This document shows, in pieces, positions 8,745 through 20,206 of a stretch of DNA of 64,000 nt. How positions within the stretch are numbered: the stretch's first letter is position 1; the number at the start of each line of letters is the position of its first letter. The DNA is taken from positions 1 to 64,000 of the forward strand of contig JAHHHQ010000056.1 of the NCBI GenBank assembly GCA_019359285.1, written 5' to 3'. Position numbers and translations under genes: made by a program. The notes beneath the pieces are model-generated. The model had not been told where the DNA came from, made no database searches, and saw nothing but the letters and a program-made list of their open reading frames with translations. Source of the stretch: Nodosilinea sp. WJT8-NPBG4 (GTDB lineage: Bacteria; Cyanobacteriota; Cyanobacteriia; Phormidesmidales; Phormidesmidaceae).

Positions 8745-10607
8745 ATGCCCATCAAAGATAAACCGACGCCGCCAAAGTTTCGCCTCTTAAACAATATTCT
8801 TTTGATCTTGGGCGTCGTGTTTCTAGCGGCCAGCTTCATCTTGCCCAGCATCCTTGGGCCACAAATCCCGGGAGTGCCCTACAGCCTGTTTATTCACCAG
8901 GTGCAGGAGGGTGAGGTAGCGCGGGTGCAGGTGAGCGAAAACCAGATTCAGTATCAGCTCAAGCCCGTGGGTGACGAGGAGGCCGGGCAGGTCTTTTCCA
9001 CTACTCCCATTTTTGATTTGAGCTTGCCCAACACCCTTGAAGCCAACGGTGTCGAGTTTGCCGCCACGGCTCCGCCCAAAAATCGCTGGGTGGGCAGCCT
9101 ACTGAGCTGGGTGATTCCGCCGCTGATCTTTGTGGGCATCTGGCAGTTTTTCATCCGTCGTGGCGGTGGCGGCGGTGGCCCCCAGGGCATGCTCTCCATT
9201 GGTAAGAGCAAGGCCAAGGTCTATGTGGAGGGCGACGCCGCCAAGATCACCTTTGCCGACGTGGCCGGGGTAGACGAAGCCAAGACCGAACTGGTGGAGA
9301 TTGTCGATTTTCTTAAAACGCCGGAGCGCTACACCCAGATTGGGGCGCACATTCCCAAGGGTGTTCTTTTGGTGGGGCCACCGGGCACCGGTAAGACTCT
9401 GCTGGCGAAAGCCGTTGCCGGGGAGGCTGGAGTCCCTTTCTTTAGCATTTCAGGCTCTGAGTTTGTAGAAATGTTTGTGGGGGTAGGGTCGTCGCGGGTG
9501 CGTGACCTGTTTGAGCAGGCTAAGACGCAGGCTCCCTGCATCGTGTTTATCGATGAGCTAGATGCGATCGGCAAGTCGCGCAGCAGCAACGGTATGTATG
9601 GCGGCAACGACGAGCGCGAGCAGACCCTCAACCAGCTGCTCTCAGAGATGGATGGTTTTGCCCCTGAAGAAGCCACGGTGATTGTGCTGGCAGCCACCAA
9701 CCGACCCGAAATTCTCGACCCAGCTCTCTTGCGCCCCGGTCGGTTTGACCGCCAGGTGCTGGTCGATCGTCCCGCCCTCTCCGGTCGTGAGGCTATTCTC
9801 GGCATCCACGCCCAGACGGTGAAGCTGGGGGAAGATGTGGATTTGAAGGCGATCGCCACCCGCACCCCTGGCTTTGCCGGAGCTGATCTGGCCAACCTGG
9901 TCAACGAAGCTGCCCTACTGGCTGCCCGCAACTATCGCCCGGCTGTAGCCCAGGCCGACTTTGCCGAGGCGATCGAGCGAGTGGTCGCGGGGCTAGAGAA
10001 AAAAAGCCGCGTGCTCAACGACAAAGAAAAGAAAATCGTCGCCTACCACGAAGTCGGCCACGCCCTGGTAGGTTCCCTCATGCCGGGCAGCGGCAAAGTC
10101 GAGAAAATCTCTATCGTGTCGCGGGGCATGGCGGCCCTGGGCTATACCCTGCAACTGCCCACCGAAGACCGCTTTTTGATGGATGAAGCTGAGTTGCGGG
10201 GGCAGATTGCTACCCTGCTTGGGGGGCGATCGGCGGAAGAAATTGTCTTCAACAGCATCACCACCGGAGCGTCTAACGACTTGCAGCGGGCGACGGATCT
10301 GGCCGAGCAGATGGTAACCGCCTTTGGCATGAGCAAAGTGCTGGGGCCGCTGGCCTATCAGCAGGGAGCACGCCCGATGTTTCTTGACCAGGGGATGGCC
10401 AACGGTCGCCGCACCATGAGCGAAGAGACTGCCCAGGCCATCGATCGCGAGGTCAAAGACATTGTTGAAACTGCTCACCAGCAAGCCTTAGAAGCCATTC
10501 GCCACAACCGCGACTTGATGGAGACCATCACCATGCAGCTGCTGGAAACCGAGGCGATCGAAGGCCAGACATTGCACCATTTACTCGACCAGGCCCAGTC
10601 AGCTTGA
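8745..10607 (+). CDS. ftsH: ATP-dependent zinc metalloprotease FtsH
   Basis: Two N-terminal TM segments, Walker [12 protein letters not shown] region, HEVGH zinc motif. Confidence 0.95.
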   Translation: MPIKDKPTPPKFRLLNNILLILGVVFLAASFILPSILGPQIPGVPYSLFIHQVQEGEVARVQVSENQIQYQLKPVGDEEAGQVFSTTPIFDLSLPNTLEANGVEFAATAPPKNRWVGSLLSWVIPPLIFVGIWQFFIRRGGGGGGPQGMLSIGKSKAKVYVEGDAAKITFADVAGVDEAKTELVEIVDFLKTPERYTQIGAHIPKGVLLVGPPGTGKTLLAKAVAGEAGVPFFSISGSEFVEMFVGVGSSRVRDLFEQAKTQAPCIVFIDELDAIGKSRSSNGMYGGNDEREQTLNQLLSEMDGFAPEEATVIVLAATNRPEILDPALLRPGRFDRQVLVDRPALSGREAILGIHAQTVKLGEDVDLKAIATRTPGFAGADLANLVNEAALLAARNYRPAVAQADFAEAIERVVAGLEKKSRVLNDKEKKIVAYHEVGHALVGSLMPGSGKVEKISIVSRGMAALGYTLQLPTEDRFLMDEAELRGQIATLLGGRSAEEIVFNSITTGASNDLQRATDLAEQMVTAFGMSKVLGPLAYQQGARPMFLDQGMANGRRTMSEETAQAIDREVKDIVETAHQQALEAIRHNRDLMETITMQLLETEAIEGQTLHHLLDQAQSA

Positions 10608-10688
10608 TAGGCATTCATTAGCTTGCACCGGGGTTAGGGTTTCCCCCCTAACTCTCTACTCCAAAACACCATTTTTTAAGAGGTTAAT

Positions 10689-10988
10689 ATGTCATCTTCT
10701 CTAACCAAAGGCACCCTTGTCACCATCATTGGCGAAGCAGTTCTGCAAAATCGGCTGATTAGCTTGCTGACGGAGCTTAAGGTCTCGGGCTACACCCTGG
10801 TACCTGCCCAAGGCGCTGGCAGCCACGGCAGACGCATGGGCGATATCGCCGGCTATAACACCAATATTGAACTTAAAACCCTCGTCACCGCTGATATCTC
10901 CGATCAGCTGATCGAAGCCCTGAAACCTCTTCAAGAGACCCACGCTCTCGTTGTCTTTCGCCAAACTGTAGAGGGTCTGTTTGACTAA
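10689..10988 (+). CDS. PII-like (GlnB/SbtB superfamily) small signalling protein
   Basis: 99 aa; LVTIIGEAVLQNRLISLLTELKVSGYTLVPAQGAGSHGRRMGDIAGYNTNIELKTLV resembles the PII/SbtB fold with a T-loop region; 81 bp after ftsH, same strand. Confidence 0.65.
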   Translation: MSSSLTKGTLVTIIGEAVLQNRLISLLTELKVSGYTLVPAQGAGSHGRRMGDIAGYNTNIELKTLVTADISDQLIEALKPLQETHALVVFRQTVEGLFD

Positions 10989-11454
10989 GGGGTAGTCGCT
11001 GTTCAGCTTTCTCCTGAAAGGGCGTTTAAAGAGCAGTCTGTTGTAGCTTTAGCCACCTGATAATCTCCCTTGCTCCCTTCAAAAAAGGGTAAGAATTCTC
11101 TTTCTTAAGGAGAATTTAAGCGGAGCTTCACTTTTGCTATAAGGAGCAGGGATTTTTAAACGTTTCTTAAGGCCGCTATGGGTTGGGCCAGGCTATACAG
11201 ACAGCTCAAATCTACGCCGTTTTACAGCACGCCCATACTTGCACTGCCCACTAGCAAACTCTAGACCAGGCATAGCGATCGCGCTCTATTAAGCTGTTTT
11301 AGACTTCAGTTAAGGAAAAAAAACTGCCTAGGTTTCGGTCTAAAACATTGAATCCGTGGCACGTTAAGTCTAGAGCTGTTATAGTTAAAACTGTTAGCCG
11401 CTCATTCGTGACAGATGACCTTAGTTAACTAGTAATAAACCTAGGAACAACCCC

Positions 11455-11856
11455 ATGGCTGACATTGTAGATACTGCTGTAAACGCCGGTTCATTTACTA
11501 CTCTAGTGGCTGCTGTTAAAGCCGCTGGCTTAGTCGACACTCTTAAAGGTGCAGGCCCATTCACCGTCTTTGCACCCACTGACGAAGCCTTTGCTAAACT
11601 GCCAGAAGGCACCGTTGACGGGCTACTCAAAGATGTGGCCAAGCTGAAGGAAATTCTCACCTACCACGTCGTCTCCGGCAAGGTGATGGCTGCGGATGTC
11701 TCTAAGCTCAAGACCGCCACTACCGTCCAGGGCACCGATGTTAAAATCGACGCTTCTAGCGGAGTAAAAATCAATGACTCGACGGTAACCACCGCTGACG
11801 TGGCTACCGACAACGGCGTCATCCACATTATCGACACTGTGCTTATCCCCGCATAA
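11455..11856 (+). CDS. Fasciclin domain-containing protein
   Basis: [37 protein letters not shown]...[10 protein letters not shown]...[11 protein letters not shown]. Confidence 0.93.
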   Translation: MADIVDTAVNAGSFTTLVAAVKAAGLVDTLKGAGPFTVFAPTDEAFAKLPEGTVDGLLKDVAKLKEILTYHVVSGKVMAADVSKLKTATTVQGTDVKIDASSGVKINDSTVTTADVATDNGVIHIIDTVLIPA

Positions 11857-11903
11857 GATAGCTGGAGGAAGGATGCGATCGCGCCCCGCCTCTGCACGAC
11901 GAA

Positions 11904-11940
11904 GCAAAAAACTCCCGCCGTATGGCTGGGAGTTTTTTGC
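11904..11940. terminator. Bidirectional intrinsic terminator between convergent genes
   Basis: gcaaaaaactccc / gggagttttttgc, 13-bp perfect stem. Confidence 0.85.
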
Positions 11941-12049
11941 TATTTTTTTAATCTTTAAACAACCGCTTAGGCGTATTAGCTAGCCCCCTAGGGCTATTCG
12001 CAGAACTAGGCGATTGTGACACTCTTGAACAAGAGTTTCTTCTCAGCGC

Positions 12050-15000
12050 TTACTTGCTGCTAATCACGGCCACAATTGTCTTAATTAAATCATCCGGTTC
12101 TACGGGCTTAGTGATATGCTCCTGAAAACCAGCGGCTAGGGCTTGCTGTTGATTTAGCTCTCCAGCATAGGCCGTGAGGGCGATCGCCTTCGGCAACAGC
12201 AAATCTTGAGCCGCCGGGGTTTGTCTCCCTGATTCTCGGAGCTGAGAAACCTGACGCATTAGCTCATAGCCATCCATCTCTGGCATGCCAATGTCGCTGA
12301 GGAGTAGATCGAAGGATGCGGTTGCCAGCTGTCGCAGGGCCTGGCTCGCTGAACTGACGGCGGTTACCTCGGCTCCGGCTTGTTCTACGACAAACACCAC
12401 AAACTCGCGAGAATCAGCGTCATCATCGACGATCAGCACGCGCAGATTTGCCAGAGGGAGATGATCAGACTCAACGCGAATGGAGCTGGTCACGTCCTCA
12501 ACCGGCACCGTTTGCAAGCAAGGCAGTTCGACTGTGAAGGTGGCGCCCTGGTCTTCGCCTGGGCTCTCGACCCAAATTTTGCCGCCGTGGAGAGTGACAA
12601 TTTGCTTGGCGATCGCTAGCCCTAACCCCAACCCGCCAAACTTGCGGGTTGTCGCTCCATCCTCCTGCCGGAAATGCTCGAAGACGTAGGGCAGAAATTC
12701 TGGGGTGATGCCTTTGCCGGTATCGCTCACCTGGAGCCAAGCCTGATGGTTGACTTGGGTGAGGCGAACGTCAACCCTACCGCCAGCGGGCGTAAATTTC
12801 ACGGCGTTGGTCAGGAGGTTCCACACCACCTGTTGCAGGCGGCCTGCATCGCCAACAACCTGACCAACGTTGGGCTCACTGTAAACTTCAATGGCAACGC
12901 GTCTGGCATCTGCCGCTAGCTGTACGGTTTCGATCGCCGACGAAATGATAAACGCCAAGCTCACCGGAGTCGCATTCAGCACCAGTTTGCCCTGCATAAT
13001 GCGAGAAATGTCGAGCAGGTCGTCGATGAGTTGGCACTGAAGTTTGGCGTTGCGCTCGATCGTGGCCAAGGCTTCAGCCGTCCTCACCGGGTCTAGCTTG
13101 CCACCGCGCAACAGTCTAGCCCAGCCCAGGATCGGGTTGAGCGGCGACCTGAGTTCGTGAGACAGAACGGCTAAAAATTCATCTTTAAGTCGGTTTGTCC
13201 GTTCGGCTGCTTCACGGGCGGCTTGTTCTTGCTCCAGCAGTTGCTCTCGTTGTTGCTCGACTTGCAGGCGCTCAGTAATGTCTGTGTTGGTGCCAAACCA
13301 GCGCAGAATGTTCCCTGCTGCATCTCTAACGGGGACGGCGCGAGACAGAAACCAACCGTAGGTACCATCTTGGCTGCGCAGCGGAAAGGTGTCCTCCCAT
13401 TCTTTGCCAGCTTCAATGCAGTCGCGGAAATGCTCGACCACGCGATCGACGTGTTCTGGATGATGAACCTGTTGCCAACCCCAGCCCTGCATTGATTCAA
13501 GGGTGGTGCCAGTATACTCAAACCAGCGGCGGTTGTACCAAAAGATCGAGCCGGTTTTGTCTGCCATCCAAGCAAACTGCGACATCTGATCAGCTAGCAT
13601 CCGAAAGCGTTCTTTACTCTCCCGTAGGTTTTTCTCTGTCTGTTTGCGATGGGTGATGTCTCGGGACACGCCAGCGACGGCTTCGACTGCACCGTCCGCG
13701 TCGAAAAGCGGCACTAAAACATATTCATAGTTGCCTGAACCTGATGCACTGGTGAAGGCTGTTTCATCCTTGAGGGGCTGGCGGGTCTCGATCACCTGTT
13801 GAATCTGAGCGTGGATTTTGGTGGCTAAATCTGCCGGATAGCCGTCTATTTCAAAAAGGGTTTTGCCCAGCACCTCGGCCGAGGTTTTTTGGAAGAAGTC
13901 GAGCAGCTGCGGATTGAAGTAGGTGAAGCGTCCTGCGCGATCGAAGGTGTAAATGAGGTCAGGGACGGAGGTGGCGATCGCGTCAAACCGGTGCAGCTGT
14001 CGCTCTAGCTCGGCGGAGGTTTGCTGTAGGGCTAGCTCGGCGCGGACGCGTTCAACGGCGGCCCAGGTACGCTCGGCGACTTCTTCCACCAGGGCTACTT
14101 CATCTGGGGTCCATACCCGGGGCTGGGCGACGTGAACGGCCAGCCCCGCCACAAACTCACCGTGCTTGATCAGGGGAATGCCGATGTAGGCCCCAATCTG
14201 AACCGCGGCATAGGCCGAGCGCTGAGTTGCAGACAGGTGGGGATCGGCCTGCACATCAGCCACGGCCACGGTGTGACCGGCACGGTAGGCTGCTAGCAGC
14301 GTTGGCCCAAAGGAATCGATCGGGTAGCACCCGGCCATGGCTGAGGCACCGTTGACATAATCTTGCTCAACCATGTAATCGGCCCCGCACACCTCAAAGT
14401 AGGCGACGCGGTTCGCGCCTAGGTATTCACCTAGCACATGGCTGGCGGTAGCCTGCACCTCGACTGGGTCGGCCAGGGAGCGAAGCGCGTCGGTAAGCGA
14501 GACGCGGAACGCATCAAACGCGGCGGTGCGCTGGGAAAATTCTTCGGCCTGCTTGCGATCGCTAATATTTTTGAAGATGATCGCCACTTTTCGCGCTTCT
14601 GGCTCACCCATGCGGCAGGCATACACATCAAACCAGCGATCACCGAGGGTTTTAGAGCTATTTTCAAACCGAGTGGCTTCACCTGTCAGCGCAACTCGAC
14701 CGTAAATCTCAATCCAGTGCTCCTCTAGATTGAGCTGACGCGCTGTTTTACCAACGGCGTGTTGCAGTCCGGTTTGTTGCTTAAAGGCTAGGTTAACTTC
14801 CAAAACGCGGTAGTCGATCGGCCTGTCGTGAGCATCGAGCAGAACTTCAACCACACAAAAGCCTTCATCGATCGACTCAAACAGTGTTCGGTAGCGTTCC
14901 TCAGACTGGCGCAGGGCGGCTTCGGTTTGAATTCGATTAGTGACGTTTCTAAAGTAGACCGTGATTCCGTCTGCGGCAGGATAGGCGTAGACTTCGTACC

Positions 15001-16639
15001 AACAGTTGTGGTCAGGATAAAACGAGACAAACGAAGAAGCAATTCGCTCGCTGGCGGTTTGGCGATAGGCTCGCTCAAATTCCGTGCCGATGGTGCCCGG
15101 ATATACTTCCCAGATCACCTGGTTGAGCAGATCGCCTGGAGTTCGATTAAGAATGCGTTCTGCCTGCGGATTTACGTAGGTAAACCGCCAATCTTGGTCG
15201 AGCGCGAAGAATCCGTCGGTGATGCTCTCCAAGATATTCTGGCTCTGCGCTTCGCTTTCCTGCAAGGCGGCTTCAGCTTGCTTGCGATCGGTGACATTGG
15301 TAAAATAGATAGTGATCCCCCCATCTGCGGCTGGATAGGAGCGCACTTCATACCAGCGATCGTGGTCGGGATAAAACGCCGTAAGTGACTCCGCCACGCG
15401 ATCGCCCATCACTCGCCGATGCAGTTGTTCCAGTTCCCTGTCTGCCAGACCTGGAAATTCTTCCCAAAAATCTTTCCCTGTCAAATCGCCAGAAGCATAG
15501 CCCAGAAGCGTTTCAGCAGTTGGATTCACATAGGTAAACTGCCAGTTCTGATCCAGGGCAACGAAGGCATCACTAATGCTCGCCAGAATATTCCGGCTCT
15601 GCTCCTCGTTTGCCTGCAAGGCTTGTTCTACCCGTTTGCGATCGCTAATATCCCGTGAAACAACCAGCAACTGCTTCGGCTGACCCGAGACATCCAAAAT
15701 AGGGGTCACTACCACGTCCCACCATTTCGGTGTTCCCTTTAAGGTTGGGCAATATCCACTAAACTGACCTGTTCCACCCGCCTTCGCCGTTTCTAGAGCC
15801 TGGGCAGCATTCGCCTGCTCGGAGTCTTGCCAAAACTCAACCCAAGCGGTGCCAAGCAAAGGGGTGAAGTCTTCAACCTCCATCAGACAGCGCCCTGGAC
15901 CATTCATTGAGAGTAGGCAGCCTTCAAGATCGAGGACTTTGATACAGTCAGCACTACTCTCAAAAATACTGTGGTTGAACGCTTCGCTCTCTTGCAGGGC
16001 TTGCTGAGACTGTAAGGCTAACCCAGCCGCCTGACGCAGCTGCATGCTCTGCAACGCCGCCGCCGCAAACCCCGCCAGACCGGTCGCCAAGCGTAGATCT
16101 TCCCTATCAAACAGCCGCTGCTCATTGTGAGACAGCAGCCAAAGGGTGCCGAGCGGTTGATCGTTTACGCAAATCGGCACCAGCAGAGCCTCAACGATGG
16201 GAAGCGGCAACTGACCCAGGTTGGTAAAATAGCGTTCGGGATGGGCATAGAGTTGTGGTTGCCCACAGCGCACCGCCATGCCCCAGGGGCTGAAGTCGCT
16301 GAGCGCTGCCGTTTGTGCCCCGGCACCTGCGATCGCCACCCATCGAAACTCCAAGGAGCCATCGGCGAGGGTCTCCTGCAAGCTCACGCCCACCGTGTCG
16401 GCTGGGCAAAGTTCTTTGATAGTCTGCACCAGGGTTTTGAGCCTTGACTGTGGGTCGTCGGCCAGCTGTTGAGCGAGCGTGGCAAAGGCTTGATTTTCGG
16501 CCTCTGGGTTTGGCTGTCTGACCGGTCGATCTGCTAGCGCTGCGGTGATTAGAACATCTGCTTCGGTCAACACTGAAGTACGCTTTTGGGGTAACCCATG
16601 ATTGGCCAGACCAGAGTGACTTGGAGGGCGGTCAGTCAT
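12050..16639 (-). CDS. Multi-PAS/GAF hybrid sensor histidine kinase with C-terminal receiver domain
   Basis: 1529 aa; GAF, repeated PAS/PAC, HisKA (LSHELRSPLNPILGW), HATPase (GLGLGLAIAKQIV), receiver (VLIVDDDADSREF). Confidence 0.92.
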   Translation of the reverse strand: MTDRPPSHSGLANHGLPQKRTSVLTEADVLITAALADRPVRQPNPEAENQAFATLAQQLADDPQSRLKTLVQTIKELCPADTVGVSLQETLADGSLEFRWVAIAGAGAQTAALSDFSPWGMAVRCGQPQLYAHPERYFTNLGQLPLPIVEALLVPICVNDQPLGTLWLLSHNEQRLFDREDLRLATGLAGFAAAALQSMQLRQAAGLALQSQQALQESEAFNHSIFESSADCIKVLDLEGCLLSMNGPGRCLMEVEDFTPLLGTAWVEFWQDSEQANAAQALETAKAGGTGQFSGYCPTLKGTPKWWDVVVTPILDVSGQPKQLLVVSRDISDRKRVEQALQANEEQSRNILASISDAFVALDQNWQFTYVNPTAETLLGYASGDLTGKDFWEEFPGLADRELEQLHRRVMGDRVAESLTAFYPDHDRWYEVRSYPAADGGITIYFTNVTDRKQAEAALQESEAQSQNILESITDGFFALDQDWRFTYVNPQAERILNRTPGDLLNQVIWEVYPGTIGTEFERAYRQTASERIASSFVSFYPDHNCWYEVYAYPAADGITVYFRNVTNRIQTEAALRQSEERYRTLFESIDEGFCVVEVLLDAHDRPIDYRVLEVNLAFKQQTGLQHAVGKTARQLNLEEHWIEIYGRVALTGEATRFENSSKTLGDRWFDVYACRMGEPEARKVAIIFKNISDRKQAEEFSQRTAAFDAFRVSLTDALRSLADPVEVQATASHVLGEYLGANRVAYFEVCGADYMVEQDYVNGASAMAGCYPIDSFGPTLLAAYRAGHTVAVADVQADPHLSATQRSAYAAVQIGAYIGIPLIKHGEFVAGLAVHVAQPRVWTPDEVALVEEVAERTWAAVERVRAELALQQTSAELERQLHRFDAIATSVPDLIYTFDRAGRFTYFNPQLLDFFQKTSAEVLGKTLFEIDGYPADLATKIHAQIQQVIETRQPLKDETAFTSASGSGNYEYVLVPLFDADGAVEAVAGVSRDITHRKQTEKNLRESKERFRMLADQMSQFAWMADKTGSIFWYNRRWFEYTGTTLESMQGWGWQQVHHPEHVDRVVEHFRDCIEAGKEWEDTFPLRSQDGTYGWFLSRAVPVRDAAGNILRWFGTNTDITERLQVEQQREQLLEQEQAAREAAERTNRLKDEFLAVLSHELRSPLNPILGWARLLRGGKLDPVRTAEALATIERNAKLQCQLIDDLLDISRIMQGKLVLNATPVSLAFIISSAIETVQLAADARRVAIEVYSEPNVGQVVGDAGRLQQVVWNLLTNAVKFTPAGGRVDVRLTQVNHQAWLQVSDTGKGITPEFLPYVFEHFRQEDGATTRKFGGLGLGLAIAKQIVTLHGGKIWVESPGEDQGATFTVELPCLQTVPVEDVTSSIRVESDHLPLANLRVLIVDDDADSREFVVFVVEQAGAEVTAVSSASQALRQLATASFDLLLSDIGMPEMDGYELMRQVSQLRESGRQTPAAQDLLLPKAIALTAYAGELNQQQALAAGFQEHITKPVEPDDLIKTIVAVISSK

Positions 16640-17392
16640 AGTGTCTCTGTCCTCAGCTTGAGCAATATTTGGTCGATAGATCTAGGCCGCGATCGCCCCT
16701 ATCATGCCGCTTAGGCTCAGTTTGCTTTAAGGCCGCAGGTAACAGCTGGATTTGTCCCTCTTTCCAACGATTTGCGCTCTGCGCTAAAACGCTCAACTGA
16801 GTGATAACCTCAACCGGCGAGCGTGCAAACCGCTGCCGAGGCGATCGCATGAAAAAGATTGGCAAACCAAGGCTGCGGAGCGTATTTGTGATTCGATTCA
16901 TCGCAGATCCGTTTGACCACAGCCTAGGCATTTTCACAGATGTACCACAGCATTAGGCAATCTCGACACCCCCTACCGGTGGGTGCCTGTTAAAAAAATA
17001 AGGGTAAGGGCGAATTGGGTAGGTTCATACCCGGATTTGGCAACGCCCTTTAGCCTTTGATCCAAGCTATAGACCTACTGGGCCGTGTGGTTGACCAGGC
17101 TGGCAAATTTCACTGCGACCCCCGACCGCATCCATAGCGGTTATCTGTTCCTTCTGGGTTGAGCTAACGCCTCTGGCTACTGACTACATAAATCGACAGA
17201 GTGCGCGCCAACCAACTAGGTTGAGGCGCACCTTAATTAATCTTAGGGAAACGCCTTGTCCTGCAAGGGTTTCAGCCATGGTAGCTATGGTCCTGGCGGT
17301 AACTAACGGCAACCGCGTTGGGTGCGGCTCTGTCGTCGGCTCGCCTGCTACCAAACGGCCTGGGGTTTTATCATCATAAATATGCTGACCAC

Positions 17393-17653
17393 TTAGCGTT
17401 TTGAAATTTTTCCCAACTCGATCATCATCAGCGCGCCACCACTGGCAAAAGCGCCGGCGAGCATGCCCTGTGCCACCCGCATCTTGGGGGATTTGCTGAG
17501 GCAGTGCCCAGGCATTGTCTGTGATTGGGTACAGGCCTGGTTTTTAGCGCGCGCTGCGCCACCGCCCAAAAGGATACCGGTCGAGATGACCAGGGTAGCG
17601 CCCCACAACATGACATTTTTTTCGCGTTGGATAAACATTTCGGTAGTTGACAA
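17393..17653 (-). CDS. Hypothetical small protein with two predicted hydrophobic segments
   Basis: 86 aa, hydrophobic WGATLVISTGILLGGG and MLAGAFASGGALMMIEL; no family recognised. Confidence 0.35.
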   Translation of the reverse strand: MSTTEMFIQREKNVMLWGATLVISTGILLGGGAARAKNQACTQSQTMPGHCLSKSPKMRVAQGMLAGAFASGGALMMIELGKISKR

Positions 17654-17892
17654 ACGGTTGCTCTAGCATGCCCAACTACATCAATTTTCATAACGCGTGC
17701 CTGCCAGAACCTCCCCAAATTTTATAGGAATGTTGGGCATGGTTATGGTCAGGCGGCTGATAACACCGTGCATGAGGGTGATAGGCTACAGCCGCGATTC
17801 TTGCAAAAAAGCCTAATGAGGTTTTGACTCACAGGCTTTTCTACATCGGGAGAGCCCTAGGGATGGGATGCCATTGTTAAGGCGATCTAGCA

Positions 17893-19551
17893 TCACGACC
17901 CAGAGAGCCATTGACCGAGAATTCCTAAGGGGTTTTGCTGCTGTAAAAACTGGCGAGCGCAGTTGCGGCCCGGCATGCCCGAGATTGAACCTCCAGGATG
18001 GGTGCCTGCCCCGGTTAAAAAGAGCTGCTCAATAGGGGTCTGATAGTTAGCAATCTCTGGCAGGGGGCGAAAGGGCATCATCAAATCTAGCGTCATGTCG
18101 AAGTGGTAATAGTTGCCTTTTTCGACGCCGAGACGAGCGCTAATTTCGGCGGGGCTTTCGACCCGGCGGGCAATGATGGACGACTTGAGGTTGGGGGCGT
18201 AGGTGGCCAGCTTGTTTAGTACACGATCGGCCACCTGCTGTTTGCGGTCTTCGGTCCAGCCGGTGCCCATTAGACCTGTGCCTTCTGCCCCTTTGATGGC
18301 GTAGGGCGCAAAAAACTCAATCCAGAGGGTGTGCTGTCCGGGCGGAGCCAGGGAGGGGTCAAGCAGCGAGGGAATCACCGCATACATTGAGGGATTTTCG
18401 TCGGGGATGCGACCAATGTGGGGATCGCTGTGGGCTAGCTCCACGTGATCGATCGAGTCGGCGATTAAAACAGCCCCAGTCCAGTAGTCATCGCGGTGCT
18501 GGTGATACTCAAAGCGGGGCAGCTCAGATAGGGCACAGTCGATTTTCATAATGGCGTCGTTGTGGCTGGTGACCCGCCGCTGAAGGCGATCGCGCAATAT
18601 CTCATCGGCCTCATCGACATCGGCGGCATCAACTAGTTGAAGAAACACCCGCTTGGCATCCAGGCTAGAAATCACTCCCTTTTGGGCACGATACTCCTCG
18701 CCGTTTGCCACCCTCACTCCCACCGCCTTGCCCTGGTCGATCAAGATTTTGGTAACGGGTTTTTCAGTCCAAATTTGGCCGCCTAGGCTGGTCACTAGCC
18801 GCACCAGAGCAGCGGTCAAGGCACCGGTGCCGCCTTTGGGCCGAGCCACACCAGGATGATGGCGCATAGCCATCATCATGCCTCCGATGGCGCTGGTCTT
18901 TTGGGAGGGGGGCACACTTAGCTCCGAGGCCATGCGGGCTAGAGGAGCCCTGAGAAATTCGGCGTCAAAGTGCTCCTGAATGACATCTTCGGCACTGGTA
19001 AACAGAGTGCGAAACAAATCTAGGGTTTTGCGATCGGAGCCGAGCAGTGAAACCAGGTCTTTGACATTAGTCAGACTGTAGTTGGCAAGAATGTCGATCA
19101 AGGATTTAGGCGGCGCATTGAAGATAGGGCCAACTGCCGAAATTAGGCGCTGCCAAAAGTCGATATACTCCTGATATCGCTGGGCATCTTTGGGGCTAAA
19201 ATAGGCGATTTCTTGACAGGTTTTGTCTACCGATTTGTGGGCAAAGAAGTATTTACCATCGGGATGGGGACAAAACACCAGCGGATCACAAAAGAGGTAT
19301 TCCAGACCATACTTATGCAGCTCTAGTTCCTGCACGACAGGCCCGAGATGGATGAAAGCATGGTCGATCGCACAGAGGTTGAAGTGAAACCCAGGTGCCT
19401 GATCTGGCATGATCTCTTCGGTGGTGGCAGCCCCACCGGGGATTGAGTTTTTTTCTAGCAGTAAAACTGAGTAGCCCGCTTTTAGCAGATAGGCGGCACA
19501 GACCAAGGCGTTGTGGCCAGCCCCAATCAAAATTACGTCGTAGGTTTGCAT
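17893..19551 (-). CDS. crtO: Beta-carotene ketolase CrtO-type FAD oxidoreductase
   Basis: DVILIGAGHNALVCAAYLLKAG dinucleotide-binding N-terminus; GTGLMGTGWTED and TGAGTHPGGSISGMPGRNCAR C-terminus as in cyanobacterial CrtO. Confidence 0.85.
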   Translation of the reverse strand: MQTYDVILIGAGHNALVCAAYLLKAGYSVLLLEKNSIPGGAATTEEIMPDQAPGFHFNLCAIDHAFIHLGPVVQELELHKYGLEYLFCDPLVFCPHPDGKYFFAHKSVDKTCQEIAYFSPKDAQRYQEYIDFWQRLISAVGPIFNAPPKSLIDILANYSLTNVKDLVSLLGSDRKTLDLFRTLFTSAEDVIQEHFDAEFLRAPLARMASELSVPPSQKTSAIGGMMMAMRHHPGVARPKGGTGALTAALVRLVTSLGGQIWTEKPVTKILIDQGKAVGVRVANGEEYRAQKGVISSLDAKRVFLQLVDAADVDEADEILRDRLQRRVTSHNDAIMKIDCALSELPRFEYHQHRDDYWTGAVLIADSIDHVELAHSDPHIGRIPDENPSMYAVIPSLLDPSLAPPGQHTLWIEFFAPYAIKGAEGTGLMGTGWTEDRKQQVADRVLNKLATYAPNLKSSIIARRVESPAEISARLGVEKGNYYHFDMTLDLMMPFRPLPEIANYQTPIEQLFLTGAGTHPGGSISGMPGRNCARQFLQQQNPLGILGQWLSGS

Positions 19552-19565
19552 AGGGTGCTACTCGA

Positions 19566-20057
19566 CTAGCCAGCGCTGGGATTAAGGTCGATCATCTGGC
19601 CGGTGGTGTAGGTGCCAACCGGACTCCAGAGCACGTAGGGCAGGAGGAGCAGGGCAGCATACTCAGAGATCGGAAAAACTATGAGCGTGAGCAGAACGCC
19701 TAAAACCACCCCCAGCCCGCCTAGCACAGTGCCAACTTTCAGGCTTCTAAACCACAGCGTGGCAGGAATATAGGCGACGGTAATGATTTCCACCAATAGA
19801 TAGAAACCCATCAACAGCCAAGTTTTAGAACTACCCGGATCGTCTTGCCAAACATAGGTGGCCGAGAACGCTCCGCAGGCAAAAATCACCGTCCAAATCA
19901 GCGGGATAGCGGGTTCAAAGAAGAGCCACCTAGGGCGATCGAGGCGCTTTCCCCATGAGATATCTCGGGGTCGAATAAAACTGCTACCTAGGGCAACCAG
20001 GAAGGTTATTCCCCCAATTATCATCCAGCTATCGTGCATTTTAGGGTCAGGTCTCAA
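19566..20057 (-). CDS. TspO/MBR family protein
   Basis: Five hydrophobic segments; W-rich, RPRWLFFEPAIPLIWTVIF and PYVLWSPVGTYTTGQMIDLNP. Confidence 0.75.
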   Translation of the reverse strand: MRPDPKMHDSWMIIGGITFLVALGSSFIRPRDISWGKRLDRPRWLFFEPAIPLIWTVIFACGAFSATYVWQDDPGSSKTWLLMGFYLLVEIITVAYIPATLWFRSLKVGTVLGGLGVVLGVLLTLIVFPISEYAALLLLPYVLWSPVGTYTTGQMIDLNPSAG

Positions 20058-20206
20058 CCTGAATGAAACTTTTTGAGGCTAAATGAAGCCTTGTGCATTG
20101 AAAAATTGTTCCAAGTTTTTTCGCCGTCGCCGTCAGTCTTTGGTAGTAATTTACGATTTCTCGCAGGGTAAGGGAATTTAGAAAAATCGCGTCTAAACTA
20201 AACGCT

